NCBI GenBank assembly: GCA_025558095.1
Contig: JAIVFI010000046.1
Location: forward strand, 1-64,000
Source: Hyaloraphidium curvatum
Lineage: Eukaryota > Monoblepharomycota > Hyaloraphidiomycetes > Hyaloraphidiales > Hyaloraphidiaceae
Direction of reading: 5' to 3'
Length of the DNA stretch: 64,000 nucleotides
Of this stretch, positions 29,368 to 38,767 are shown in pieces. The position numbers and the translations under genes were made by a program. The notes under the pieces were generated by a model. That model made no database searches, was not told the DNA's origin, and worked only from the letters and a program-made list of their open reading frames with translations. Positions within the stretch are counted from its first letter, which is position 1; each line of letters begins with the position of its first letter.

Positions 29368-30963
29368 TCAGGATACCACCCGACCGCCGGCCCCCACGGC
29401 CCCCTCCAGCCCGTCCTTGCCGTACCACGCCGCCCACTTTTCCACCCACTCCCCGCACACGTCCCTCGGCACCTCGTGCCCCTCCGCCAGCACCTTCTGC
29501 ACGTGGTCCCCCTCCCCAGGCGCCCACCCGTCCCCGCCCAGGTGGCGGTGCTTGCACGACGGGTAGTGCGCCAGCAGGTCCCCCCTGCGCCATTCCCTCC
29601 CTTCCGCGGGGAGGCCGGGCAGCGGGTGCCGCGAGAAGGGGGGGCAGGCGGCGTGCAGGCCCGCCGGGTAGGCGTTCACGGCGTGCTGCGGGAGGAACAG
29701 CGCGCGGTCGAGGTACGCGGAGGGGAGCAGCGTCGCGAGGGCGTGCCGGAGGGAGGCCTGCTCGTGGTACTGCGGGCCCGCGGCGGCGAGCGGGGGGAGC
29801 GGGGGGACGGAGGGGTCGCGGGGCGCATCGGGGGCCTCGGTGGAGGAGAGCAGGGAGTGGAAGGATCGCAGGCAGGGGAGGGTGAGGTTCGCGAGGAGCC
29901 GCTGGATGCCCCCGCCTTCGGGAGCGGTCGGGCGGCAGCCCTCGTCGAGGAGGTGCAGGTACCCCGCGAGCGCCGAGCTCCCCGCATAGACATCCATCCC
30001 GACACCGTCCTCCGCCCCTTGTTTCCGCCCCTCCCTCACAACGAGCCCCGGTACACCGGCCCCGTAGGCTCCCCAAGCCGCCCGGAGCACCAGCAGCGCC
30101 GCCGGCGACGCCCTCCAGAGCACCGAGCCCGAGTTGGGGCCGTTGCAGTCCGCCGTCATGACGAGGTCGACCCTCCCGCCGCGCGCGAGGGAGCCGGTAA
30201 GGGGGTCCACCCCGTGCGCGCGGAGGAGGTCCGCGATCCGGAGGGAGTGGTTGGTGACCACCGCGTCGGCGTCCACGGCCCAGATCCACTTCCCCGCCGC
30301 CGGCATCCCCGCATCCGCGTCCGAGGGGGCTTCGAGCAGCGCTTCCATCAGGAGGATGGCCGCCCGCACCTTGGTCCAATGCGGCGTCCTCGCCCCGCAC
30401 AGCGACCTTTTCACGAGGTGGCACGCGGCCCCGTTTGCGAGGCAGTAGTCCAATTTGTTTCCCCACGACGTTGCGATGTACCGCTCCGGGGAAACGTAAG
30501 GGGGCGGGCCGGGGAAGGGGAAGGTGCCGGTGATGCGGGGGAACGAGAGGGTGGAGGGGAAGTCGAAGGCGATGGGGGCCTGGGTGGGGGGGCTGGGGTC
30601 GGTGATGGAGACGACGAGGAGGTGCAGGTCGATTTCGGGGCCTCCGCGGTCGGCACGGGGTGGGGGGGAGGCGAGGCGCCATCCCGTGCGGAGTTGCGGT
30701 GGGGCGCCTGGGTTGAGCACGAGCTCCGACAGTTCGGGATTGCCGGTGGCCGACTCCGATGCGGCGAACCGATGTACGGCCACGCGGCTTCCGAACGTGC
30801 CGCGGACGGTGGTCCACGCGGCGCCGTCGGGGTCCGCCGCGGGTTCCTGGGAAGGCCGCGGGGCGAGGAGGGAGAGGGAGAGCAGCGAGAACGCGAGCGC
30901 TAGAGCGCGGCGCAGAGCGAGCGGGATGCGGCCGGCCGTGGCGGAAGCCAGGAGGAGTCCCAT
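29368..30963 (-). CDS. GT34-type glycosyltransferase, copy A
   Basis: Single exon, 531 aa from the ATG at 30961-30963. An N-terminal signal anchor (about residues 15-38, ALRRALALAFSLLSLSLLAP) indicates a type II Golgi membrane protein. KWIWAVDADAVVTNHSLRI contains the DxD metal-binding motif and DLVMTADCNGPNSGSVLWR corresponds to the NxGS segment of the GMA12/MNN10 (GT34) family, which transfers galactose or mannose onto glycans. YHEQASLRHAL and LLAHYPSCKHR are also family-like. The donor and acceptor cannot be deduced. Paralogue at 35459-37066 on the same strand. Confidence 0.8.
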   Translation of the reverse strand: MGLLLASATAGRIPLALRRALALAFSLLSLSLLAPRPSQEPAADPDGAAWTTVRGTFGSRVAVHRFAASESATGNPELSELVLNPGAPPQLRTGWRLASPPPRADRGGPEIDLHLLVVSITDPSPPTQAPIAFDFPSTLSFPRITGTFPFPGPPPYVSPERYIATSWGNKLDYCLANGAACHLVKRSLCGARTPHWTKVRAAILLMEALLEAPSDADAGMPAAGKWIWAVDADAVVTNHSLRIADLLRAHGVDPLTGSLARGGRVDLVMTADCNGPNSGSVLWRASPAALLVLRAAWGAYGAGVPGLVVREGRKQGAEDGVGMDVYAGSSALAGYLHLLDEGCRPTAPEGGGIQRLLANLTLPCLRSFHSLLSSTEAPDAPRDPSVPPLPPLAAAGPQYHEQASLRHALATLLPSAYLDRALFLPQHAVNAYPAGLHAACPPFSRHPLPGLPAEGREWRRGDLLAHYPSCKHRHLGGDGWAPGEGDHVQKVLAEGHEVPRDVCGEWVEKWAAWYGKDGLEGAVGAGGRVVS

Positions 30964-31406
30964 GGTGGTCACTCGCGACGGAGGCGGGGCCGGGGACCTG
31001 GGGCTCCCTCGGGACGCTGAGGCCGAGGGGCGCCGCTGGCGTCCGCCGACGCGTACAAACGCGACGGCAACGAGCGAGCTGCGGAGTTCACGCGGCCCGT
31101 CTGTCGGTTTAGGCTCGACACCCTCAGCGGCAAGGCTTCCCCGCTCGGGCGTCGGCGGAGGCTGACGCTTCCCTGCGCCGGCCGGCCCGATGGGGGGGTG
31201 ACGCATCACCCTGCGCGAGGCCATGCAATCATCCGCGTCGGAAAGCGCCACCAGCCCCGCGAAGCTTCGCCGCGTGCATCCTCCGTGCGGCGGGACGGTG
31301 CGCAGAGTGGGCGGATGCGGCATCGGGTGATCGGTTGACACGCTCCCGTGGCCGGCACCGTCTCCCCCGACGCGAATCGCGGCAGCAGGAGCCGCCCTCC
31401 CCGGCG

Positions 31407-32660
31407 ATGGCGACGACGATGGAGGACCGGCTGCAGGCGCGGGAGCCCGGGACGGGGCGGCGGAGGGCGATCCTGGTCACCGGTGGGCGGGGGCCTCCTC
31501 CTCCTCGGCCATGTACGGCTCCCCGGGGCTGAACGAGGCGTCCAGGCGCGGCGTCGGGAATGGGCTTGGAAGCCTCCAGGCTGTTCCACAGCAAGGGTGG
31601 GTGGCGTAGCTGCCCGTTCCTGGAACGGGGACGTGGACCTCACCCCGGCCGCCCAGGCTGGTTCGTCGTCGGCGTGGACGTCAACCTCGAGGACCAGCCC
31701 GAGAACCCCGCCACGGGCTACCCCCGACGCGGCCTGAGATCGCTCGAGGCCGAGCTCGGCGGCCCCTCGGAGTGCTTCGTGCGCAGGCTGGACGTGTCGG
31801 ACAAGGCGGCGTTCGACGCGCTCGTGGACGACCTAGAGAAGGCACTGCCGGGGCTGACGGGGGCCGGGGAGGCCAAATTGGACGTGGTGTTTGCCAACGC
31901 CGGGAGTGGGCTCCCCGTCGCCGTCTGCCCGTCGGGCACGCCGCTGATCCCGTCCGGCTGCACCCCGCACCCCTCCGCCCCGCGCCGCAGTCGGCCGCGG
32001 CGGCTTCTGGGCCGCCCAACCCTTCCAGGACCACCTCGACGTCGTCCAGGTCAACTTCGTCGGCGTCATGGTGACCATCTACTCCTCCCTCCGCCTCATG
32101 AGGAACAACCCCGGCGGCCTCGTTTTCTCCACCTCCTCCTCCTCGGCCATGTACGGCGCTCCCGGGCTGGCCACGTACGCCGCCGCCAAGCACGGTACGC
32201 CCGCGCAACCCCCCTTCCACCTTCCCGGTCCTGATCGATCCCCCCCTTCCCCCCGCAAGCCGTCAAGGGCCTCACCGAAGCCCTCTCCGTCGAGCTCGAA
32301 GGCTGGGGCCTCCGCGCCGCCGACACCCTCCCCGGCGCCATCGCCACGCCCATCCTCCCCCGCGCGTGGCAGGAATCCGCCCCCGCCGCGGGCGCGTGGC
32401 GGCTGGTCCAGCCGGCCGCGGTCGCGGACGCCCTGTGGAAAAGCTGGGTCGACGATCCACAGGGAGAGGACGCGCTGGGGTGGACGAGGGGGAGGGTGCA
32501 CTGGTACGTGCCCGAGGAGCTCGTGGGGGAGGTGGAGGCCAAGCTCGGCGCGCCGGGGGGGGCGGAGGTGGTCAAGGGGGAGTTCAGGAAGAGCTTCTGG
32601 GCGGGGACGGGGGCGAGGCTCGCAGCGGCGGGGGTGGTCAAGGCGCCGGCGGATGTGTAG
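31407..32660 (+). CDS. Short-chain dehydrogenase/reductase, copy C
   Basis: Five exons: 31407-31482, 31546-31596, 31657-31905, 31991-32194 and 32260-32660, 326 aa. All four introns (63, 60, 85, 65 nt) are phase-consistent. The joined protein has LVTGGAASGMG, VDVNLEDQP, the NAG of FANAGIG, a Ser-rich strand FSTSSSSAMYG and YAAAK at the active site. The C-terminus LGWTRGRVHWYVPEELVGEV resembles copy D at 40 kb. Both are classical SDRs of the kind that reduce small ketones or alcohols. Intron 1 carries a 26-bp exact copy of exon 4 sequence. Confidence 0.85.
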
Positions 32661-32725
32661 CGGGAGGCGCCGATGGGGTGGATGGGCCGGCTTTCGAGGC
32701 ATGGCGGGAATGGAGAACGATGGCA

Positions 32726-33757
32726 TCACATCCTGGCACCCGGCATGCTTGCGCCCCGCTTCCTCGACACGTAATCGTCGACCTCGAACTGCCGCGGGTA
32801 CCTCCTGGCCTCCCCCCCCTCGCCCGAAACCGCGTACGCCCGCCCGCGCCATTCCTCGTCCGTGACGGCGGACCAGAACGCGTCCACCACGCTCTCCATC
32901 GGCGTCCAACCTCCCGCCGCATCCATGGAGCCCGGCAACGCCCGCTCCACGTTCTCGGGGGTGGCGACTTCCCTGCGCTGCGTCGGGAGTCAGGGTCGAG
33001 CGGAGGTGGCCCGTGGGCGGGAACGCACCAGGACAGCCGACAGGTCCTTCCGCATCATCCTGGTCCACACGGGGCCGGGCATGACGACGTTGAACCTGAT
33101 CGGGGAGCGCGCGAGGCCACGCTTCCTGGCTTGCGCTTCCGCCAGCCCCTGCATGTTGAGCGCGAACTCGATCTGCCCGCTCTTGGCGATGCAGTCTGCA
33201 TGCCGGGTCAGCGCCGCCGACGGATCGGGGCCCGCAGGGAACCCACACGACATGGCATTGTTCGGGAGCCCGGCGCCGTGGAGCCCGTGTATCCCGGCCA
33301 TCGACGAGGTGATCACGCACGCGGCGGGCATCCCGTCCGCGAGCCACGCCGACGCCGCGAGCCGGCACAGGAGCAGGGTGCCGACGAGGTTGCCCTCGAT
33401 CCCGCGGATCCACGGCCCGTCGTCGCCCGGCAGTAGGCAGTCCCGCAGGTAGTTCTCCCCCGCGAAGCCGGCGTTGGCGACCACGACGTCGACACGGCCG
33501 TGCAGCGCGACGCCAAAGTCCCACGCCACCCGCACGCTGCCGCGGTCGCAGATGTCCATTTTGACGTGGACGAGGTGCGATTCCGGGACGCCGCATTTGG
33601 CGCGCATTTCGGCGACGGCGATGGCGGCGGCCGTGGCGTCGCGGGAGGCGACGACGACGCGGCAGCCGGCGGAGAGCAGCCGCTCCGACACGGCGCGGCC
33701 GATGCCCTCGGTGCCGCCCGAAACGAGGGCGGCTCGCCCGCGGACGTCGAAGGTCAT
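32726..33757 (-). CDS. Short-chain dehydrogenase/reductase, arm B
   Basis: Exons 33757-33247, 33195-33029 and 32977-32726, 309 aa, with exon lengths identical to arm A (511, 167, 252 nt). GGTEGIG and VVVANAG are shared, and the Tyr codon is split by the first intron (T|AC) to give YCIAKSGQ. In the first roughly 150 residues I see only three differences from arm A; beyond residue about 152 the two differ at nearly half of positions. Introns are 51 nt each. Divergent from GRDP-like gene B. Confidence 0.88.
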
Positions 33758-34236
33758 TCCGGGAGGCTGTTGGTGAGCGACTCAAGGGGCCAAAGGGCGG
33801 ATTCGATGTTTGCCGTGTCCTTGGGGAGACAGGGCTGAATACGGAATGTTCCGAGGAACAGTGAGGATACTTCGATCGAGGGCGCTGCAAGGCAGCAATT
33901 ATGGCGCTGCTCGTGTCCAACGCCCTTCTCAGGCTTGCACGACGCCCACCACTTGAGGTCTGAAGCCGTGGGAGACGACGGGCCGGGCGTGACGTCGAGG
34001 CTGTGCTGCTCCGCCCCACATCCCTCCGCCACCTTCTAGAACCGGGAACCGGACAGCCCCGCGGAGCGGAGTCATTGCGGAACGGAAGACCGGCAAGCGG
34101 CGTAGCCTTCCGAGAGCTATATCATCCCGCACTTGCAGCGGTCCTCCACCATACCAAGCACCGAAAGCAAAGCGACCTAGCGCAACCACGCAACCTCCCC
34201 TCAAAGCAGCCCAACCAACAACCCGCACAAACTACC
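33758..34236. promoter_or_regulatory. Shared divergent promoter, arm B
   Basis: 479 bp between the SDR B and GRDP-like B starts, about 99% identical to the arm A promoter in inverse orientation. Confidence 0.6.
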
Positions 34237-35300
34237 ATGTCGTCCACCCCCACCCCCACCATCACCTTCAACCTCCTCCACCCAGCCGTCGCCGCCGTCG
34301 ACCTCACCAAGGTCCGCCGCCGCGTGCTCCGCGAGCACCCGTCGTGGACCGAGGCCCGCGCCGATGCCGCCGTCGAAGAGTACCGCCGGTTCGCCACGCT
34401 GGCGGCGAGGGGTGTGAGCATGCCTCCTTGCCTGGACGTCGACGAGATCTGGTGGGTCTCCTTCCTGTGATCCGACCATGGTGCCAACATCTGACGCGGG
34501 TCGCCTTGGATGACAGGCACGCGCACATCCTGCACACCATCGACTACGCCGCCTTCTCCCGGGCCCTCCTCGGGCCCGGCGGCTTCATGCACCACGTGCC
34601 CGCCGACCCCGAGGACACCCCCGCCGCGCAGCGCGGCGCGATGTCGGAGGCTTACGCCGAGGGGCTGCGGGCCTACCGCGCCGCCTTTGGCGAGGACCCG
34701 CCGGCCATGTGGGGAAACGAGATGTCCCCGGACGCGGACGCGGACTGCGCCGCCCTGTTCAAGGACGACGACTGCGGGGGAGCTTCCAAGGAAGGCTTCT
34801 GCGCGGTCCTTTTCAAGGAGGCCGACCTGGCGGGCGCCAAGCACGCCCTGTGCCTGAAGCCCCCCGCAGCCAACCAGGCAGACACCGGGCTCGCGCTTTG
34901 CATGCACTGGGATCCCTCGACGAGGGCCGGCGAGGGGGCCTTCTGCGTGACGGGGGACAATGTCGGCGCTGCTCCGTGCCTCAAGCATCCCGCCAAGACG
35001 GCAGGCCAGGCCTTCTGCGCCAGGGGCGGCCTCTGCGAACCGCAGCCCGCCGTGCAGGACATGGGCCAGGCGGCGCTCTGCTGGGGCATCGTCGAAAGCC
35101 TTGCGCAGCAGGCGGAGATGGGACGCGGGGCCGCGCTCTGCTTCAAGCCCCCCGCCAACGCTGCGGGACAGCAGGCACTCTGCGCCTCAGTGGGATCCCC
35201 CGCACTCGGCAAGGCCGGAAGGCAAGCCCTGTGCGCCTCGGTCGGGAGGGTCGCTCTCTCCCAGATCGCGTGCGCGGCGGTGCTGTCTGTTTCCGCGTAG
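34237..35300 (+). CDS. GRDP-like protein with cysteine-repeat tail, arm B
   Basis: Exons 34237-34451 and 34517-35300, 332 aa. Same intron position and length (65 nt, GTGGGT) as arm A. The joined DEIWHAHILHTIDYAAF and FMHHVP define the GRDP-like domain. The tail repeats contain units such as GAALCFKPPA, QQALCASVGSPALGKAG and RQALCASVG. It is nearly identical to arm A up to about residue 210 and then diverges (for instance three fewer residues after SLA). One cysteine late in the tail of arm A (AALCQIAC) is Ser here (VALSQIAC). Confidence 0.7.
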
Positions 35301-35458
35301 GCAAAGGCCCAATGCTCAGGTCTACATGTATGGAGCCCATCAGTCAATATCGAGTCATTATCGCAGTCTCGTTGAACGTCGTTCCTCCGTCGTTTGGCGA
35401 CCGATCGCATCCCCGAACCTCCTCCCGCGAGCGACCACGCGTCACCACATGATTCATA

Positions 35459-37066
35459 CTATCGCTCCCGCCCGCCGTCGGCGTCCATATCCAGCCCATC
35501 GCCCCCGTACCGCGCCGCCCAAGTGACCACCCACTCCCTGCACGCATCCCCCATCGCCTCCTTCGCACCCGTCACCCCCTTCAGCACATCCCGCACGCCG
35601 TCCCAACCCCCCTGCGGCAACCCGTCCTCCATCCGACGGTACTTGCACGACGGGTAGTGCGCCAACAGGTCCCCCCTCTGCCAGCCCCGCCCGGGCTCCG
35701 GGCGGCCGGGGATGGGCGGCCCGCGGTGGGGCGGGCACGCGGCGTGCAGGGACGGCGGGTAGGCGTTGATCGCGTGCTGTGGCAGGAACAGGGCGCGATC
35801 CGAGTAGGCGGCGGGGAGGAGGGCCGAGAGGGCGTGGCGGAGGGATGCCTGCTCGTGGTAGAGCGGCACGTGCAGGGAGAGGGCGGGGAGGGGGGGAACG
35901 CCCGGGTCGCGGGATGCGGCGGGGCCTTCGGTGGCGGAGAGGTGGAAGTGGAAGGATTGGAGGCAGGGGAGGGTGAGGTTGGCTAGCAGGCGCTGGATGC
36001 TCACGCCGTTGGTGACGTTGGGACGACATCCCTCGTCGAGGAGATGAAGGCGGCCAAGAAGCGCCGACCTCCCCGCGTATATGTCCATCGCATCGTCGTC
36101 GTCCGCCCCCTTCTTCGCTTCCGGAATCACCAGGCCCGGCACCCCCGCCCCATACGCCCCCCACGCAGCCCTGAGAAGGAGCAGCGCCGCCGGCGACGCC
36201 CGCCACAGCACCGACCCCGAGTTGGGGCCGTTGCAGTCCGCGGTCATGACGAGGTCCACCTTCCCGCCTCGGGTGCCACGGGTGCGGGCGCCCGTGCGGG
36301 GGTCCACCCCGTGCTCGCGGAGGAGCTCCGCGATGCGGATGGAGTGGTTCGTGACCACCGCATCCGCATCCACAGCCCATATCCACCTCCCCGTTGGGTT
36401 CTTTTCGGCATCCCCTTCCCCGTCCGCCGCATCCTCGAGCAACGCCTCCATCAGGAGGATGGTCGCCCGCACCTTGCTAAAGTGCGGCGTCCGGCTCTTG
36501 CACAGCGAGCCCCGCACGAGGTGGCATGCAGCCCCACTGGCGAGGCAATATTTCACCTTGTTCGCCCACGAGACGGCGAGGTACGCCACGGGGCTGGCGT
36601 ACGCGGGGGGCTCCGCGGCGGAAAGGATGGTAATGATGCGCCGGCGGGACTCCAGGTCGGGCGGGGGCTCGAGGGCGGCGTAGGTCCTCGGGGCAGGAGA
36701 GGGAGGAGGATCGTCGATGGCCACTGTGAGGACGTGCAGGTCTATGCCGGGGTCCGCAGCGGCGGCGGCGGCGTGCGGGGCAGCCAGGTGCCATCCCTCG
36801 CGAGGTCCCGGGGGCGCCCCTTGGCCGACCAGGAGCTCGGACAGCTCGTGGGCTCCGGTGCCGGAGTTCCATGCGGCGAAGCGGTGCACCGCGGCCCTCT
36901 CCCCGGCGGTGCCGCGAACGGTGGTCCACGCCGAGCCTGCCGGGTAGGGTTCCTCCAGGGTCCCCGGGGCAAAGAGCGAGAGCGAGAGCAAGGAAGCCGC
37001 CAGGGCAACGGCGCGGAGCAGCGGGACGGGGATGCGCATGGCCGTCGCGGAAAGCAGGATGGCCAT
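35459..37066 (-). CDS. GT34-type glycosyltransferase, copy B
   Basis: Single exon, 535 aa from the ATG at 37064-37066. Signal anchor PVPLLRAVALAASLLSLSLF near residues 13-32. WIWAVDADAVVTNHSIRI with DxD and DLVMTADCNGPNSGSVLWR are as in copy A, and much of the catalytic domain is shared (KVRATILLMEALLEDA, YHEQASLRHALSALLP, LLAHYPSCKYR). The stem region differs from copy A. The two copies lie in the same orientation and so are not part of the inverted repeat itself. Confidence 0.8.
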   Translation of the reverse strand: MAILLSATAMRIPVPLLRAVALAASLLSLSLFAPGTLEEPYPAGSAWTTVRGTAGERAAVHRFAAWNSGTGAHELSELLVGQGAPPGPREGWHLAAPHAAAAAADPGIDLHVLTVAIDDPPPSPAPRTYAALEPPPDLESRRRIITILSAAEPPAYASPVAYLAVSWANKVKYCLASGAACHLVRGSLCKSRTPHFSKVRATILLMEALLEDAADGEGDAEKNPTGRWIWAVDADAVVTNHSIRIAELLREHGVDPRTGARTRGTRGGKVDLVMTADCNGPNSGSVLWRASPAALLLLRAAWGAYGAGVPGLVIPEAKKGADDDDAMDIYAGRSALLGRLHLLDEGCRPNVTNGVSIQRLLANLTLPCLQSFHFHLSATEGPAASRDPGVPPLPALSLHVPLYHEQASLRHALSALLPAAYSDRALFLPQHAINAYPPSLHAACPPHRGPPIPGRPEPGRGWQRGDLLAHYPSCKYRRMEDGLPQGGWDGVRDVLKGVTGAKEAMGDACREWVVTWAARYGGDGLDMDADGGRER

Positions 37067-37923
37067 GCGGACCGGCGCGGTCGCCCGCGCGAGCAGGCCC
37101 GATGCGCCGCGGTCCGCGGTGCCTCCGACCTTGCAATGGGAAGCGGCTCCGGAATGCAGTTCACGCGACGCCACTCGGTGCCCATCCCTGTGTTTTCGGG
37201 TGTTTTGGCGACGGACGGGTTTTGGCGCCCTCAGCGGCGAGGCTTTCTTTCCCCGCCCCCGAACCCTCGGCATGCATCGCATGGTCGTGGTCCGGGGGCA
37301 AGCAACAGAGGACGGAAGAATTGCAGCTCGCCGCACCCGCACGGCGGGGATACGGCCGGTGCATCGGGGCCAGTGACAGCGGGTGATGCCTCCGTCCGAT
37401 TCACACGGCCGACGTGCGCAAAGTTCTCTCACGCTTCCCCCGGCCCAGCCCGCCATAACCCGCCCCTTGGGCAGGTCCGCGGAGTCAAAAAGGATCTGGA
37501 TCGGGCGCCCACGTCCACGTCGACGCCGTTCGGGTATTGAACCCATGCGGCCGGTCGGGCGGTGGTTCGATCGGGAGGTTTAGGAGGTACGCCAAGCGGC
37601 AGCCCAATGCCAGAGTCGTTCATCATGAACGGAAAAAGCGGTTTTTATCTTTTTTGGCCCCCAATGTCACGCAGTTGTCTGCGGCTCACGATACCGGGAC
37701 ACGGGGAGTCTAGAAAGGAATCCTCAAAAGACTCCATTCGCGATCCCCTCCACTGCTACAGCAACGACAAAAGACCCGGTTTCCTCCGGTCCATCAAGAT
37801 CGAGTCCACCACAACCGACGGGGATCGCTGGTTCCAAGACAGGCCGCGATCGGCTGCCGCGGAGGCTTCTCAGCAAGCGCGCCATCATGTCACCGGGGCG
37901 AAAACTCACCCTTCTTGCGCCGC
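37067..37923. other. Intergenic region with duplicated 3' segment
   Basis: About 860 bp. The part from about 37731 to 37820 matches, inverted, the stretch 43985-44080 at roughly 80% by eye; it begins with ATTCGCGATCCC and includes ACGACAAAAGACCCGGTT. The rest holds no recognisable gene. Confidence 0.5.
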
Positions 37924-38280
37924 TTAGGTGCACAGCTGCGAAATGCACTGCACGGAACCCGGTCAGCACGGCCGCCAGCCGCTGCCAGGCGCGATGGAGA
38001 CCGACCTGCCCGAGCGGGATGCCCCTGACCGCGCTCACGATCCTGCAGACGTCGTGGCACCCCACGATCCCGCCCTCGGCGCACACGCGCGAGATGCACC
38101 GCCCGAAAATCCTGGCCGGTGCCGTAGACGATGCGGCAGAAGTCCTGGCACGAGATGATGGGGAGGCCGGGGGAGCCGCTGCCGGAGCCGGGCCGCCGCC
38201 GGCGCCGTGGCCGGCTTCGGCGGCGGAGGCGAGGGCGAGGGCGGCTGGATGAGGATCCGAGAGGGTTCGCCCCTCCATGC
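37924..38280 (-). CDS. Small cysteine-rich protein candidate
   Basis: Start and exon structure are uncertain. On the minus strand a C-x3-C motif pair is repeated: SCQDFCRI and CISRVCAEGG, then GCHDVCRI. A GTGAGC...CAG intron of about 91 nt would join CRI directly to CISQLCT and a TAA stop at 37924-37926. The first pair lies in a different frame from the second unless a short intron (about 31 nt) or an indel lies between. Upstream is an Ala/Leu-rich stretch (PAALALASAAEA) that could be a secretion signal. A degraded copy of the last module lies at 43.78-43.94 kb. The coding call rests on this repeated Cys pattern only. Confidence 0.35.
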
Positions 38281-38767
38281 ATCCCGTCGCAAGGAGTGCC
38301 CACAAGGGGTATCTTCCCTCCCGCTGGGCCCGGAGCGTCGAAGGAACTTGACCCCGCGGCTGGAGCCATGCCATGGCGCGGGGTCAATCAGCACGTCCCA
38401 CCGCACATCACCATGTCGGAACGCACGATCCGCAGTCATCCCGACGATATCTTTGTGCCCGATGCACCTCTGACCGCTGCTTTCCAGCTTCGACGCGCCA
38501 TCGGGCCGAGCGGGGTGGCGCGGTGCGGGGATCCGGCCGCCGCGCATCCGCGGGCGATTGCACGCACAGCGCGGCCCGCGCTGGCGTCGATAAGAGTTCG
38601 GATGCGTGCGCGATCTGCCTGCGCTTTGCCATGTGTCTCGCATGCGTTTTGTGCGTGCGCGGGGCCCGCGATCGGGATGGCTCGACGGCTGGCCGGCCGC
38701 ATCGGCCGACCCTCGCTATCCCTGTGCCGCGGCCGCGTCCGACGCGTGCCTCCCAACGCGCTGCGCG
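38281..38767. other. Intergenic region upstream of kinase 6
   Basis: About 490 bp with no conserved coding segment recognised; presumed promoter of kinase 6. Confidence 0.35.

Larger units (their letters stand above)
32726..35300 (-). repeat. Inverted repeat arm B
   Basis: Inverse-orientation counterpart of 25638-28232: SDR B, 479-bp divergent promoter and GRDP-like B. The near-identical core spans about 33310-34930. The two arms are separated by about 4.5 kb holding the Htd2-like, GT34 A and SDR C genes. Confidence 0.9.

Noticed and set aside
32079-34019. Very long minus-strand open frame (about 640 codons) across SDR C and SDR B
   Set aside because: It is Arg/Pro-rich, crosses verified exons in another frame and has no protein-like motif. 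Extreme GC content leaves few stop codons.
37735-37830. DPLHCYSND / DPVHGYTND peptide resembling the start of SAMHD1-type HD proteins
   Set aside because: The similarity covers a few residues, no HD motif follows, and the same stretch lies on the non-coding strand of a better-supported duplicated 3' flank.
38606-38767. Upstream extension of the kinase 6 frame
   Set aside because: It is open but has no counterpart in paralogues, whereas the ATG at 38768 starts a segment related to the N-terminus of kinase 5.
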